A program made the translations under genes and the position numbers. From positions 682,001 through 746,000 of the forward strand of contig NZ_CP023860.1 in the NCBI RefSeq assembly GCF_003326015.1: 64,000 nucleotides of DNA. The letters run 5' to 3'. Within the stretch, counting starts at the first letter, position 1. Every line of letters begins with the position of its first letter. Positions 28,525 through 38,427 of the stretch are shown piece by piece. The notes beneath the pieces were generated by a model. The model had not been told where the DNA came from, ran no database searches, and saw only the letters and a program-made list of their open reading frames with translations. The stretch is from Candidatus Thioglobus sp. NP1 (GTDB lineage: Bacteria > Pseudomonadota > Gammaproteobacteria > PS1 > Pseudothioglobaceae).

Positions 28525-29013
28525 TTAATTATCAGGATATGGGTTATTAAGAACACTCTGAGTTTGCTCTAGGCGAAATTTAGCAACCTTTTGCCTTATC
28601 TTATCATTATGATTGCCAACGATTTGAGCAGCTAAAATGCCTGCATTTTTTGCACCAGCTTCTCCAATAGCAAGAGTTCCAACAGGGATACCCCCAGGCA
28701 TTTGAACAATTGAAAGAAGTGAATCTTGACCACTTAGAGCTTTCGATTGAACAGGCACTCCAAGAACTGGAATAATTGTTTTTGACGCTACCATTCCTGG
28801 AAGGTGAGCTGAACCTCCAGCACCAGCTATGATTACCTCTAAGCCTCTTTCTTCAGCTGTCTCTGCGTATTCAAACATAAGGTCTGGAGTTCGATGAGCT
28901 GAAACAACTTTGACTTCATATGGAACCTCAAATTCCTCTAGCATATCAACGGCACTTTTCATTGTTGACCAGTCAGATTTGGAGCCCATAATAACCCCGA
29001 CTAATGCACTCAT
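28525..29013 (-). CDS. purE: N5-carboxyaminoimidazole ribonucleotide mutase
   Basis: PurE converts N5-CAIR to CAIR, the step after PurK. The 162 residues show the class I PurE motifs [13 protein letters not shown] (about 6-18), [32 protein letters not shown] and [24 protein letters not shown] on the minus strand at 29050-29045 may be its -10 box. No PurR-like operator was recognised. Confidence 0.97.
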   Translation of the reverse strand: MSALVGVIMGSKSDWSTMKSAVDMLEEFEVPYEVKVVSAHRTPDLMFEYAETAEERGLEVIIAGAGGSAHLPGMVASKTIIPVLGVPVQSKALSGQDSLLSIVQMPGGIPVGTLAIGEAGAKNAGILAAQIVGNHNDKIRQKVAKFRLEQTQSVLNNPYPDN

Positions 29014-29098
29014 TGTTTTTATTTTGAATAAGGAAATTATTCAGATTATACCAAAATGAAGATGTATTAAGAGTTCAAACTAAAGTGATAATTACCCT

Positions 29099-29800
29099 TT
29101 AAGGTAATTTAAAAGTCTCATCTAAAAAGGGTAGATGTCCACAATGAAGTTCATAGATCTGAGTACCATTTTTTTCGTACCAATTTTTTATACTAATTGG
29201 AATTAGACTATCTAGACTGCCAAGTATTACAGTTTTTGGAATAGTAATTTTTTTATATTCATCTTGTAAGTCTGAATCTAAAATTATATTAAGTCCATAT
29301 TTCAGTGCACTTCTAGAGGCAGGGAATCTTTGGATCGCTTTATGAAGTTCTTGAACTTGTGATTTTTTCTTGCTTTGGAGACTTACAAAACGCATAAGGG
29401 CCTTTGTACTATCATTTTTTAAATTTAAAACAAATTGATCAAATACTTCATTTTTAATTCCATAATTCCAGTTATCTTTGGAAACAAGGCATGGCGAAGC
29501 TGCAATTAGGATTAGTTTTTTTAGACTAATTTTATTGGCAATACGTATTGATAAAAGCCCACCCAAGGACCATCCAACAAGAATTGATTGCTCAGGAATT
29601 AGTTTTATTATTTCATCACTCCAGGAATCTATATTGCCATTAATATCACTACTCCTTCCATGTCCAGGCAGATCAATAACTGTTACACGATAGTATGTAG
29701 AGTACATATCAACCAGACTTTGAAAGATGTCACTATTAAAAGCCCAACCATGTAATAAAACTAAGTCTTGGCCTTCACCAACAGTTTTATGCCATAACAT
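29099..29800 (-). CDS. bioH: Pimeloyl-ACP methyl ester carboxylesterase BioH
   Basis: BioH removes the methyl ester from pimeloyl-ACP so that BioF can use it. The 233-residue alpha/beta hydrolase has HGWAFNSDIF (oxyanion region), VIDLPGHGRS, nucleophile Ser in VGWSLGG, Asp in LGSLDSLIP and His in CGHLPFLD. It overlaps bioF by 14 bp, so biotin synthesis is the supported role. The stop codon lies inside a short AT-rich inverted repeat without a T-run. Confidence 0.92.
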   Translation of the reverse strand: MLWHKTVGEGQDLVLLHGWAFNSDIFQSLVDMYSTYYRVTVIDLPGHGRSSDINGNIDSWSDEIIKLIPEQSILVGWSLGGLLSIRIANKISLKKLILIAASPCLVSKDNWNYGIKNEVFDQFVLNLKNDSTKALMRFVSLQSKKKSQVQELHKAIQRFPASRSALKYGLNIILDSDLQDEYKKITIPKTVILGSLDSLIPISIKNWYEKNGTQIYELHCGHLPFLDETFKLP

Positions 29801-30896
29801 TTTTTACCTTTTCAAGAAGCTTATTTATTTGTTGTGAAGTATGGTTTGCTGATAATGTAAATCGCAGTCGAGCTGTATTAGGTGGAACCGTAGGTGGGCG
29901 AATAGCACTAACAAAAAATCCCTCTTCAAATAGCTGGTTACTCAGTTTTAGAGCGGCACTGCTTGAACCTATAACTAGGGGCTGGATGGCACTATTGGAT
30001 ATTCCAAATTGAAGACCTAATTGACTAGCAATACTCTTAAAATAGCTAATATTAGTGAGTAATTTTTGTTTCTGCTCACCATTGTCTATTAACTTTAAAC
30101 TTGTGAGGATTGCAATACAAAAACTTGGAGGAATAGCAGTAGTATATGTATAGGGTCTTGATTTTTGGATTAGAAATTCTATTAAGTCCTCATCACCAGC
30201 AACAAAAGCACCCATAACTCCAGCAGCCTTTCCTAAAGTTGCCATATAAATAGAGTGTTTAGGAATCATTGGATTAAAAATACCAAAGCCATGAGCATCA
30301 TCTTGCATTAGAAGAGCATTTTTTTGATTTAGAATCTTTTCAATTCCTTTAATATTGGCTTTGTCACCATCCATGCTAAAGACATTATCAGTTGCAACAA
30401 GTCCAGAACCTTTTTGTTTATCGAGTTTTTTTTGAAGAGAGTCCAGATTATTATGGAGATACCTTTGAATTGGAAGTTCGATTAATCTATTTGCATCAAT
30501 TAATGAAGCATGATTAAGTTTATCTTGGAGTGTCCATTTAATTTCGTCCCTCAAGGCAGAGAATACCCCAAGATTTGCACTATACCCAGATGAAAATAGT
30601 AGCGCTCTTTGTTGTCCAGTATGATCAGCTAATGCTTCTTCAAGTTCATGGTGTAATTTTGAGTGCCCACTAACTAAGTGTGATGCTCCAGACCCTACAC
30701 CATAGTCCTTAATACCTTTAATTAGAGACTCTTTTATTTGAGGGTGATTAGCAAGGGATAAATAGTCATTAGAGCAAAAGTTTATAATTTTTTTACCATC
30801 AATACACATTTCCGTGCCTTGGGCACTTGCAGCGACTCTTCGTAAACGAAATAAATGATTCTGCTCAATATAACTAATTTTTTTTGAGAAGCTCAT
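29787..30896 (-). CDS. bioF: 8-amino-7-oxononanoate synthase
   Basis: BioF condenses pimeloyl-ACP with alanine in a PLP-dependent reaction. The 369 residues include FCSNDYLSLANHP, GSGASHLVSGHSKLHHELE, LMQDDAHGFGIF and the PLP lysine in ATLGKAAGVMGAF. The C-terminal segment AIRPPTVPPNTARLRFTLSA is typical of the family. It lies between thiG (18 bp upstream) and bioH (overlap). bioA, bioB, bioC and bioD are not in this window. Confidence 0.96.
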   Translation of the reverse strand: MSFSKKISYIEQNHLFRLRRVAASAQGTEMCIDGKKIINFCSNDYLSLANHPQIKESLIKGIKDYGVGSGASHLVSGHSKLHHELEEALADHTGQQRALLFSSGYSANLGVFSALRDEIKWTLQDKLNHASLIDANRLIELPIQRYLHNNLDSLQKKLDKQKGSGLVATDNVFSMDGDKANIKGIEKILNQKNALLMQDDAHGFGIFNPMIPKHSIYMATLGKAAGVMGAFVAGDEDLIEFLIQKSRPYTYTTAIPPSFCIAILTSLKLIDNGEQKQKLLTNISYFKSIASQLGLQFGISNSAIQPLVIGSSSAALKLSNQLFEEGFFVSAIRPPTVPPNTARLRFTLSANHTSQQINKLLEKVKNVMA

Positions 30897-30914
30897 GGCA
30901 ATATTATTGAAAAT

Positions 30915-31697
30915 CTATATTAAGTTTTCCATAGGCGATGATGCACTAGCATAAACTTTCTTAAGCATTCTACCTGCAAGATATGATTCCCTTCCAGCTA
31001 TAATGGCATGCCTCATTGCACTTGCCATTAATAGAGGGTCATCCGCATTTGCAATAGCTGAATTCATCAATACTCCATCACATCCGAGCTCCATTGCTTT
31101 GGCTGCATCACTCGCACAGCCAATTCCAGCATCAACTAGGACAGGAACACTGGCTTGGTCTTTAATTAGCTTAATGTTAAAGGGATTAGTCAACCCCTGG
31201 CCTGATCCAATAAGAGAAGCTAATGGCATAATTGCACAGCAACCAATCTCTTCAAGTTCTTTAGCTACTATAGGATCATCTGAAGTATAAACCATGACAT
31301 CAAAACCTTCTTTTATTAATATTTTAGATGCTTCAAGAGTTTCTACAATATTAGGATAAAGTGTTTTTTCATCACCCAGAACCTCCAATTTAACCAGGTT
31401 ATGCCCGTCTAACAATTCTCTCGCTAGAAGTAGAGTTCTAACTGCATCTTTTGCGTTGTAACAGCCAGCAGTATTTGGAAGAATAGTATATTTTGAAGGT
31501 GAGATAGCATCAAGAAGACTTTCTTCGTTTGGATTTTGGCCAATATTTACACGACGAATTGCCACAGTAATAATCTCTGAACCAGAGGCTTCAGTAGCTA
31601 ACTTAGTTTCCTCTAAATCTTTATATTTTCCGGAACCAACGAGGAGTCTAGAGTTAAAAGTTCTTCCTGCTATAGTAAATGGAGTGTCTTTTTTCAT
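30915..31697 (-). CDS. thiG: Thiazole synthase
   Basis: ThiG forms the thiazole phosphate of thiamine from DXP, dehydroglycine and ThiS thiocarboxylate. From the ATG at 31697 it has 260 residues. An ATG at 31715 would add MVSYNA, and no Shine-Dalgarno decides between them. Seen motifs: [33 protein letters not shown], the Schiff-base Lys in LVKLEVLGD and [31 protein letters not shown]. It is first in thiG-bioF-bioH. Its partner ThiS is at 3.3 kb. Confidence 0.96.
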   Translation of the reverse strand: MKKDTPFTIAGRTFNSRLLVGSGKYKDLEETKLATEASGSEIITVAIRRVNIGQNPNEESLLDAISPSKYTILPNTAGCYNAKDAVRTLLLARELLDGHNLVKLEVLGDEKTLYPNIVETLEASKILIKEGFDVMVYTSDDPIVAKELEEIGCCAIMPLASLIGSGQGLTNPFNIKLIKDQASVPVLVDAGIGCASDAAKAMELGCDGVLMNSAIANADDPLLMASAMRHAIIAGRESYLAGRMLKKVYASASSPMENLI

Positions 31698-31773
31698 AGC
31701 GTTATAAGATACCATGAGATGGTAAAAATAATGTTAAATCGCTCAGTATTCTTTTGAATTATAGATGAATTAT

Positions 31774-32715
31774 CTATACGCTTAATCCAGTAGCTTGCTG
31801 AATTTCATTTATAGCTTTAGTTACTATAGTTGACAATGAGAAGTCAGATTTTGATCCTGACTCTGCAAGAGTTACAAAGTCATGCACCATAAGTTGATAT
31901 TGATTACAAGGTGGAAAGCTTATTTTATTGCCTTCATCTAAGCCCCCATTTGACCAATAAGCATGTGTTATCTCAGGTGGGTTTACAGGAACATTGAGTT
32001 TTGCCCAGCCATTTGAGCCTAATAATGTCAATGTTTGGCATAATGCAGCACTTCCTGAAACAGTAAAGCTAAGAGTTTCACCATTTGGCCATTTAAGTGA
32101 GGCATCTACTTGCTTCTCGACATCAAAACTATCATTCATTATTGCACTTGCTGAAAGCACTTCAGGTGAACCATTGAAAAGTAAACAGCCAGACAATATT
32201 GCATAACAACCTATGTCATATAAAGGACCACCACCATCTTGAGCACGATTACGATAGTTATCTGCTGGTTGCTGAGGATAGCTAAAAATAAAATGAGAGG
32301 ACTGATGTTTTCCAATATCAAGCTTTTTAAGCCAATCCCACTGTGGATGACTTCTAACCATATAGGCTTCATAGAAAAATGCACTAGATTCTTTGGCTAC
32401 TGACTCTAGTTTGATTAATTCATCTAAGTTAAGTGCGACAGGTTTTTCACAAAGAACATGCTTGCCTAATTTAAGTGCTTCAATAGAATAGGGCACATGC
32501 AGATGATTTGGTAGTGGATTATAAATTGCATCTATTGATGGTTCTGATAGGAGGGAGTCATAGTCAGTCTCAATAGCGTCTTTATAAATACTTGGTAATG
32601 GAACTTGACCAGGATTTCTTCTTCCAACATGGGTAACTTCATGTCCTGCAGCTAATATTGCTGGCACAATATGTTCGCGAGCAATTTTTGCTTCTCCTAA
32701 AATTCCAAACTTCAT
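31774..32715 (-). CDS. Gfo/Idh/MocA-family oxidoreductase
   Basis: NAD(P)-dependent oxidoreductase of 313 residues. The N-terminal Rossmann domain begins MKFGILGEAKIAREHIVPAI, with AIYNPLPNHLHVPYSIEALKLGKHVLCEKP carrying the conserved EKP lysine. The C-terminal sheet domain has GGGPLYDIGCYAI with the family Asp/His-region. Substrates are usually sugars, inositols or dihydrodiols and cannot be told here. It starts a minus-strand block that continues to thiG (58 bp gap) and diverges from upp. Confidence 0.85.
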   Translation of the reverse strand: MKFGILGEAKIAREHIVPAILAAGHEVTHVGRRNPGQVPLPSIYKDAIETDYDSLLSEPSIDAIYNPLPNHLHVPYSIEALKLGKHVLCEKPVALNLDELIKLESVAKESSAFFYEAYMVRSHPQWDWLKKLDIGKHQSSHFIFSYPQQPADNYRNRAQDGGGPLYDIGCYAILSGCLLFNGSPEVLSASAIMNDSFDVEKQVDASLKWPNGETLSFTVSGSAALCQTLTLLGSNGWAKLNVPVNPPEITHAYWSNGGLDEGNKISFPPCNQYQLMVHDFVTLAESGSKSDFSLSTIVTKAINEIQQATGLSV

Positions 32716-32844
32716 AAAATAATTTTTTTTAGTAATTTAACTATTAATAATACAAGTTATTGATATTTAGTTTTTAGAATAATATTACAAATTGTATTAA
32801 CATGTAAAATCATTTGTTAATCAATTTTTTTTTAAGGAACTCTG

Positions 32845-33474
32845 ATGCCTTTAAATGCTATAAAACATCCCCTATTAGCCCATAAAATTGCTTTGCTAAG
32901 GCAAGAGGGAATAAGTACAAAACAGTTTCGAGAACTTGCTAATGAGGTTGCAAGTCTCTTAACTTATGAGGCTACTCGTGACTTACCCTTGGAAGATATT
33001 GAGATTAATGGTTGGCAAGGTAAGCCAATAAAAACTCAAATGTTAACAGGTAAAAAACTTTCAATTGTTCCTATTCTTAGAGCGGGTTTGGGTATGCTCG
33101 ATGGTGTATTGACTCTAGTGCCCAATGCAAAAGTTAGCGTTGTTGGACTTTATAGAGACGAAGAAACACTAAATCCAGTAGCTTACTTTGATAAAGTGAT
33201 TACTGACATTGACCAAAGAACTGCACTTATTATTGATCCAATGTTGGCTACAGGCGGAACATTGCTCGCTACAATTGATCTATTAAAACAAAAGGGTTGT
33301 AAAAAAATTATAGGCTTATTTTTGGTCGTTGCTCCTGAGGGGCTAGAAAGAGTTACAAAATTACATCCAGATGTTGATTTATTTATAGCTTCAGTAGATG
33401 ATTCCTTAAATGAAAATGGATATATTCTTCCAGGTCTAGGAGATGCTGGCGATAAGATTTTTGGAACAAAATAA
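32845..33474 (+). CDS. upp: Uracil phosphoribosyltransferase
   Basis: Upp salvages uracil to UMP with PRPP. The 209 residues include [31 protein letters not shown], the PRPP loop [20 protein letters not shown] and the C-terminal [23 protein letters not shown] precedes the ATG. It is followed by the remnant of a class IV aminotransferase gene. Confidence 0.97.
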   Translation: MPLNAIKHPLLAHKIALLRQEGISTKQFRELANEVASLLTYEATRDLPLEDIEINGWQGKPIKTQMLTGKKLSIVPILRAGLGMLDGVLTLVPNAKVSVVGLYRDEETLNPVAYFDKVITDIDQRTALIIDPMLATGGTLLATIDLLKQKGCKKIIGLFLVVAPEGLERVTKLHPDVDLFIASVDDSLNENGYILPGLGDAGDKIFGTK

Positions 33475-33483
33475 ATAGCTTAG

Positions 33484-33600
33484 GAGGATATTTTTCCTCA
33501 AGGAACCACTTGGATGAATGGAGAATTCATTCAATTATCTGAAGCTAAAATACCAACTCTAGAATGGAAATTTCTTAAATCAGATGCGACTTATGGAATT
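33484..33600 (+). pseudogene. 5' remnant of a class IV aminotransferase gene
   Basis: The gap between upp and phrB holds one open frame that reads FPQGTTWMNGEFIQLSEAK followed by IPTLEWKFLKSDATY. This matches the start of class IV PLP aminotransferases (D-amino-acid/branched-chain type), whose N-terminus has the pattern W-x-x-GEF-x-x-x-x-EAKI-x-x-L-x-x-x-F-x-x-SD-x-TY. A strong AGGAGG (33482-33487) lies just before, but no start codon follows at normal distance: the codon at 33490 is ATT. The next ATG (33514, with AAGGAA 8 bases ahead) opens a frame of 58 codons to 33690, running antisense into phrB. Everything after about 45 codons of the parent gene is missing. Confidence 0.7.
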
Positions 33601-33605
33601 GAGGA

Positions 33606-35030
33606 TTATTCTTCAGCTTTTTTTAACGATTTGAAGGCATCAAGAGCTTTTTGTCGAGATTCCTTTAGATCAATAACAGGATTTGGATAATCATGCCCCA
33701 AAACAATTCCTGCTTTACCTAGCTCTTCTTTTGGCGCCTCCCAAGGGCTGAATAAATACTTATTTGGTAGCGCTTTTATTTCAGGTATGTATTTACGAAT
33801 ATACTCACCATCAGAGTCAAATTTTTCACCTTGCGTTACTGGATTAAAGATTCTAAAGTAGGGCGCAGCATCAGCACCACATCCAGCAATCCATTGCCAG
33901 CTTGCGCTGTTACTTGCTAGATCAGCATCAACAAGGCAGTCCCAAAACCAGCGTTCTCCATGATGCCAATGCAACAATAAATTTTTAACTAAGAATGATC
34001 CAACAACCATTCTCACGCGGTTATGCATTGCCCCAGTCAACCAAAGCTCTCTCATTCCAGCATCAACCATAGGGACACCAGTTTGTCCTCTCTGCCAGGC
34101 TGATAAATTATTTGGATTATCATCCCAAGGAAATTGGTCAAATTTTGACTGGAGATTTTTTTTAGGAAGCTCAGGATTGAAATAAAGTTGTGTATAAGAG
34201 AATTCTCGCCAACCAAGTTCACTCAAAAAATGATCAATACTCGCATCATTACCTTTATTTTTAGCAGCATACCAGGCTTGGTTAGGTGATATCTCACCAA
34301 AATGCATGTGTGGAGAGATTCTAGAAACAAAAGGTTTTGCAGGAAAATTTCTACCTTTCTTGTAGTTTTCAATTCCATTACCAAGAAATTCTGATAAGCG
34401 TTTATTCGCCCCATCTTCTCCAATATTCCAAAATGGTTTCATCTCAATATCCCATCTAATGGAGGGCAATAAAGCAAGATCATTAATTTCTAAGGATTTA
34501 TCATTATCATGTAAAAAATCTAAATTATTTGGGGTAGGAAGAGGTTTTCGAGGCTCATCTGATAGAAGGCAACCTTTTCGAAAGAAGGGTGTGAAAACTT
34601 TATATGGAGTTCCATCTCCTTTTTTTATTGTCCAAGGTTCCCATAATAATGAACCATTTAAAGTAGTTACCTTGATGCCATTCGATTCTAATTCTTTTTT
34701 AATCAAAGTATCACGTTTAATGCGCCATGGTTCATAACATCGATTCCAATATATTTCTTCAATATTTAAACGATTAATGATATCTAATAAGATTTCAAGT
34801 GGATCGCCCTGATAGATTGATAAATTTTCATTTAAACTTTTGTCAAGAGAAGCTAATGAGTGATGAAGCCAAAATTTACTTGCTGCTCCCATTGATAAAT
34901 CTTTTGAATTTTTATTATCAAGAATATATATTGGAAGAATTGAGTTATTTTTTGCTCCATCATATAATGCAGGATTATCTGATAACCTCAGATCTTGACG
35001 AAACCAATGGATAGCTTTAGACTTTTTCAT
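33606..35030 (-). CDS. phrB: Deoxyribodipyrimidine photolyase
   Basis: Class I CPD photolyase that repairs UV dimers with blue light. The 474 residues start IHWFRQDLRLSDNPAL (photolyase domain for the antenna cofactor). The FAD-binding half includes RISPHMHFGEISPNQAW, GWREFSYTQLYF, GQTGVPMVDAGMRELWLTGAMHNRVRMVVGSFLVK and WHHGERWFWDCLVDADLASNSASWQW. The cofactor may be MTHF. The 3' end lies directly against the aminotransferase remnant, so its last residues may derive from that junction. A photolyase indicates life in lit water. Confidence 0.96.
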   Translation of the reverse strand: MKKSKAIHWFRQDLRLSDNPALYDGAKNNSILPIYILDNKNSKDLSMGAASKFWLHHSLASLDKSLNENLSIYQGDPLEILLDIINRLNIEEIYWNRCYEPWRIKRDTLIKKELESNGIKVTTLNGSLLWEPWTIKKGDGTPYKVFTPFFRKGCLLSDEPRKPLPTPNNLDFLHDNDKSLEINDLALLPSIRWDIEMKPFWNIGEDGANKRLSEFLGNGIENYKKGRNFPAKPFVSRISPHMHFGEISPNQAWYAAKNKGNDASIDHFLSELGWREFSYTQLYFNPELPKKNLQSKFDQFPWDDNPNNLSAWQRGQTGVPMVDAGMRELWLTGAMHNRVRMVVGSFLVKNLLLHWHHGERWFWDCLVDADLASNSASWQWIAGCGADAAPYFRIFNPVTQGEKFDSDGEYIRKYIPEIKALPNKYLFSPWEAPKEELGKAGIVLGHDYPNPVIDLKESRQKALDAFKSLKKAEE

Positions 35031-35046
35031 AATGTATTTAAATTAG

Positions 35047-35138
35047 TGGCGGAGAGAGAGGGATTCGAACCCTCGATAGGAGTTAAAGCCTATACTCCCT
35101 TAGCAGGGGAGCGCCTTCAGCCACTCGGCCATCTCTCC
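35047..35138 (-). tRNA. tRNA-Ser (anticodon GCU)
   Basis: 92 nt on the minus strand including CCA. The acceptor stem GGAGAGA pairs with TCTCTCC, discriminator G. The anticodon stem CTCCC/GGGAG holds loop CTGCTAA, giving GCU (reads AGC/AGU). The long variable arm (TATAGGCTTTAACTCCTA region) and T-loop TTCGAAT are as expected for tRNA-Ser. Confidence 0.96.
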
Positions 35139-35192
35139 GGAGAAGGAATATTATACTGGAAATTTTTTCTTCAAGGATTTAGTAATATGATC

Positions 35193-35606
35193 TTAATCTA
35201 TGATTTCAAAGTCATGAGTTATAGAGGCAGTTTTACTAAGCATGATTGAAGCTGAACAGTATTTTTCAGCTGAAAGTGTTATCGCCTTCTCAACCTTTTT
35301 AGAATTAAGAGCCTCCCCTTTAACAATAAAGTGAATATGAATATTTGTAAAAACCTTTGGGTGCTCATCTGAGCGCTCTGCGCTGACCTTAGTTTCACAT
35401 TGAACAAGATTTTCACGCATCTTTTCAAGGGTAGAAACAACATCAATCATTGTGCATCCAGCCATCCCAAGTAGCATCATTTCCATTGGCCTAACACCTA
35501 AGTTAGCACCACCAATTTCTGGAGGTCCATCCATGGTAATAGCATGTCCACTATCAGACTTACCAACCATTAGCATGCCATCAATCCAGTTAACTGAAAT
35601 ATTCAT
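35193..35606 (-). CDS. OsmC/Ohr-family protein
   Basis: 137-residue OsmC-fold protein. The two family cysteines are present: GMAGCTMIDVVSTLEKM and AEKYCSASIML, with the RPMEMMLLGMAG core helix. In OsmC and Ohr these cysteines reduce organic hydroperoxides; YhfA-like members have no proven substrate. HFIVKGEALNSKKVEKAI links it more to the YhfA/OsmC branch than to Ohr. It overlaps trpC by 4 bp, so the two are coupled. Confidence 0.88.
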   Translation of the reverse strand: MNISVNWIDGMLMVGKSDSGHAITMDGPPEIGGANLGVRPMEMMLLGMAGCTMIDVVSTLEKMRENLVQCETKVSAERSDEHPKVFTNIHIHFIVKGEALNSKKVEKAITLSAEKYCSASIMLSKTASITHDFEIID

Positions 35607-36403
35607 TTAAAAAACTCCTTTAATTGTTGGCCTGGATTAGGATGTCTCATAAATGCTTCACCAACTAAAAATCCAAACACATTATTTTCATGCATCATCT
35701 CAACATCTGCCTTAGAGGTAATCCCAGATTCAGTAATAATAATTTTATCATCACTAATTTTATCGATTAAATCAATAGTTGTTTGCAGAGTTACTTCAAA
35801 GTTATGAAGATTTCTATTGTTAATTCCTATCATGGGTAAATTAATTTTTTGAGCCCTTTCAAGTTCATCTAGGTTATGCACCTCTATCAAGACATCCATT
35901 GATAAAGACAAAGCAATATCACTTAGAGATTTTATATCTTCATCAGTTAAGCAAGAAGCAATTAATAAAATACAATCTGCACCCATCGCTCTAGATTCAT
36001 AGACTTGATAGGGGTGAATGATAAAATCTTTACGTATGACTGGAATTGAAACTGCTGCACGAGCTGTTATTAAGTATTGTGGATCTCCTTGAAAAAAATC
36101 TCGATCTGTTAGGATTGAAAGACAGCTTGCACCACCTTTTTCATAACTTTTTGCAATCTCAACAGGATTAAAGTTTTCCTTAAGTACACCTTTACTTGGA
36201 GAAGCTTTTTTAATTTCAGCAATAATACCACTTTGATGATTGAGAATTCGTACTTGTAAGGCATTGAAAAATCCACGAGTTTTGTCAGCTAAGCTTGAAA
36301 GTTCAATTATTCTTTCTAGCGGGACTCGAGTTATTGATTCAGCAACCTCTAGATGCTTTCTAGCAATTATTTTTTTAAGTATATTAGGTGTCTCTTCTGG
36401 CAT
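35603..36403 (-). CDS. trpC: Indole-3-glycerol-phosphate synthase
   Basis: TrpC closes CdRP to indole-3-glycerol phosphate in tryptophan synthesis. The 266-residue TIM barrel contains IIAEIKKASPSKGVL (catalytic Glu/Lys region), YEKGGASCLSILTDRDFFQG, IPVIRKDFIIHPYQVYESRA (Lys), LIEVHNLDELERA, IGINNRNLHNFEV and ITESGI. It is monofunctional, not fused to TrpF. trpD and trpG are absent beside it. It is coupled to osmC downstream and diverges from kdsA. Confidence 0.96.
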   Translation of the reverse strand: MPEETPNILKKIIARKHLEVAESITRVPLERIIELSSLADKTRGFFNALQVRILNHQSGIIAEIKKASPSKGVLKENFNPVEIAKSYEKGGASCLSILTDRDFFQGDPQYLITARAAVSIPVIRKDFIIHPYQVYESRAMGADCILLIASCLTDEDIKSLSDIALSLSMDVLIEVHNLDELERAQKINLPMIGINNRNLHNFEVTLQTTIDLIDKISDDKIIITESGITSKADVEMMHENNVFGFLVGEAFMRHPNPGQQLKEFFK

Positions 36404-36480
36404 GGTTTTAATGAATTTATAACTATGCTTATTTTAAACGTATAATTTACGTATATATATTTAAGTCTTGAGTGAAGTAC

Positions 36481-37320
36481 ATGAATTTATTAGATTTTCA
36501 TGCTGGTATTGAACACCCATTTTTTTTAATTGCTGGGCCCTGTGTTGTTGAGTCAGAGTCTTTGGCGATTGAGAGTGCTATCTATTTAAAAAAAGTGTGT
36601 TCTGAGCTTGAAATTAATTTTATTTATAAGTCATCTTATGACAAAGCAAACAGAACGAGTGCTGATAGTTTTCGTGGTCTAGGTATCGCTGAAGGGTTGC
36701 GTATTCTTGAAAAAGTTAAAACTGAAGTTGGTGTTTCTATTTTGACAGATGTTCATGAAGACTCGCCTTTAGATGAGGTCTCTTCAGTAGTTGACGTTCT
36801 GCAAACTCCAGCCTTTCTTGTCAGACAAACTAACTTTATTCAAAATGTTTGTAAACAAGGACTTCCAGTAAATATTAAGAAAGGACAGTTCCAGGCTCCA
36901 TGGGATATGGACAACGTTGTTAAAAAAGCTAAAGATACGGGTAATCAACAAATTATGGTCTGTGATCGAGGCACTTCCTTTGGTTATAACACATTGATTT
37001 CAGACATGAGGGGACTTTCAAGCATGAGATCAACAAATTGTCCAGTCGTTTTTGATGCAACGCACTCTGTCCAGCAGCCTGGAGCTCAAGGGTCTAGTTC
37101 TGGTGGACAAAGAGAAATGGTACCCGTTTTAGCTAGAGCTGCAGTTGCAGTTGGCGTTTCTGGTATTTTTATGGAAACTCATCCAGATCCAGCAATGGCC
37201 AAAAGTGATGGCAAAAATTCAATGCCTATGAATTTGATGTATACGTTATTAGAGACACTTAAAAAGATTGATGCTGTGACAAAAAATAATGATTTATTAG
37301 AGGATTCTATCAATGACTAA
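36481..37320 (+). CDS. kdsA: 3-deoxy-8-phosphooctulonate synthase (Kdo-8-P synthase)
   Basis: KdsA condenses arabinose-5-phosphate and PEP to Kdo-8-phosphate. 279 residues from ATG 36481, preceded by GAGTGA; GTG 36472 would add three residues. Motifs: [90 protein letters not shown] and [14 protein letters not shown]. An ACGTA-5-TACGT dyad (36438-36452) overlaps a TATAAT at 36441 upstream. The end overlaps dapB by 8 bp. Confidence 0.96.
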   Translation: MNLLDFHAGIEHPFFLIAGPCVVESESLAIESAIYLKKVCSELEINFIYKSSYDKANRTSADSFRGLGIAEGLRILEKVKTEVGVSILTDVHEDSPLDEVSSVVDVLQTPAFLVRQTNFIQNVCKQGLPVNIKKGQFQAPWDMDNVVKKAKDTGNQQIMVCDRGTSFGYNTLISDMRGLSSMRSTNCPVVFDATHSVQQPGAQGSSSGGQREMVPVLARAAVAVGVSGIFMETHPDPAMAKSDGKNSMPMNLMYTLLETLKKIDAVTKNNDLLEDSIND

Positions 37321-38044
37321 AGTAGCAATTAATGGAGCAAAAGGAAAAATGGGGTTAGCTCTTATTGATTCTATTAATTTGAATAAAAATGTTAATTTTG
37401 GTGGTGGCTTTGATAAAGGAGACAGCCTTGACATGGCACTTGATGACTTTGACGTTTTAATTGACTTTACTCGGCCTGAGGCAACTTTAAGTGCTTTATC
37501 AAGTTGCTTAAGCTCAAGTAAGGCTATGGTAATTGGAACAACTGGCTTCAGTGATAATGAGCTTGAAACTATTAACCAAGCCTCAAATAAAATTCCCATT
37601 GTATTTGCTCCTAATATGAGTATTGGTGTAAATTTAACACTTAAAATTCTAGAGACATCTGCAAAAGTTATTGGTCCAGATTCAAGTATAGAGATTATTG
37701 AATCCCATCACCGCTTCAAAGTTGATTCTCCATCAGGTACTGCTATAAAAATGGGTGAGGTTGTGGCGAATGCTCTTGGAAGAGATTTGTCAAAATGTGC
37801 TATATATGGGCGTGAAGGAATAGAAGAGCCTAGAGATTTGAACACGATTGGTTTTTCTTCTATAAGAGGTGGAGATGTTGTAGGTGAGCATACAGTTATA
37901 TTTTTTATGGAAGGAGAGCGAGTTGAAATAACTCACAAGGCATCTTCTAGAATGATTTATGCAAATGGTGCTGTAAGGGCTGCTCATTGGCTTCATAATA
38001 AACCAAATGGTTTGTATTCAATGCAAGATGTTTTGGATCTTTGA
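37313..38044 (+). CDS. dapB: 4-hydroxy-tetrahydrodipicolinate reductase
   Basis: DapB reduces HTPA to tetrahydrodipicolinate for lysine and meso-diaminopimelate. The 243 residues show the NAD(P)H loop [14 protein letters not shown] (the usual GAxGRMG with Lys for Arg), [20 protein letters not shown], and the catalytic and substrate site [20 protein letters not shown]. Slightly short for the family (about 270), losing a few residues in loops. It overlaps kdsA by 8 bp and is followed by yciI after 9 bp. Confidence 0.96.
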   Translation: MTKVAINGAKGKMGLALIDSINLNKNVNFGGGFDKGDSLDMALDDFDVLIDFTRPEATLSALSSCLSSSKAMVIGTTGFSDNELETINQASNKIPIVFAPNMSIGVNLTLKILETSAKVIGPDSSIEIIESHHRFKVDSPSGTAIKMGEVVANALGRDLSKCAIYGREGIEEPRDLNTIGFSSIRGGDVVGEHTVIFFMEGERVEITHKASSRMIYANGAVRAAHWLHNKPNGLYSMQDVLDL

Positions 38045-38053
38045 GAGTAACTA

Positions 38054-38353
38054 ATGTTGTATGCTATCATTTCACAAGATGTCAAAGATAGCCTGGAGAA
38101 AAGGAAGATCGCTCGACCAGAGCATGTTGCCCGATTAAATCAATTGAAAGATGAAGGGAGGTTGATTTTAGCTGGACCCCATCCTGCAGTTGATAACCAG
38201 GATCCTGGTGATGCTGGCTTTACAGGCTCGCTTGTAGTTGCTGAGTTTGAAGATCTAAAGGCGGCTCAATCTTGGGCAGATTCAGACCCTTATGTGAAAG
38301 CTGGAGTTTATTCGAGTTTTGTCGTCAAAACATTTAATAAAGTTTTGCCTTAA
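38054..38353 (+). CDS. yciI: YciI-family protein
   Basis: 99-residue ferredoxin-like fold protein of the YciI/YCII family. The conserved pattern [25 protein letters not shown] and [35 protein letters not shown] is complete, including the His and Asp thought to be active-site residues in the family. Function in E. coli is not established. It follows dapB by 9 bp on the same strand. Confidence 0.9.
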   Translation: MLYAIISQDVKDSLEKRKIARPEHVARLNQLKDEGRLILAGPHPAVDNQDPGDAGFTGSLVVAEFEDLKAAQSWADSDPYVKAGVYSSFVVKTFNKVLP

Positions 38354-38427
38354 AACAATACAATAACTTTTGATTTCTAGGATAATTTGGCATTTTTTAA
38401 ACAGCACTTAGGTTAAATCATTAAAAA

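Noticed and set aside
29087-29110. Stem-loop across the bioH stop codon as a terminator
   Set aside because: The AATTACC/GGTAATT stem is AT-rich and has no T-run after it on the minus strand.
36438-36452. ACGTA-TAATT-TACGT dyad upstream of kdsA as a specific operator
   Set aside because: Short and AT-rich, overlapping a TATAAT; not distinguishable from chance without comparison to relatives, so it is mentioned only in the kdsA entry.
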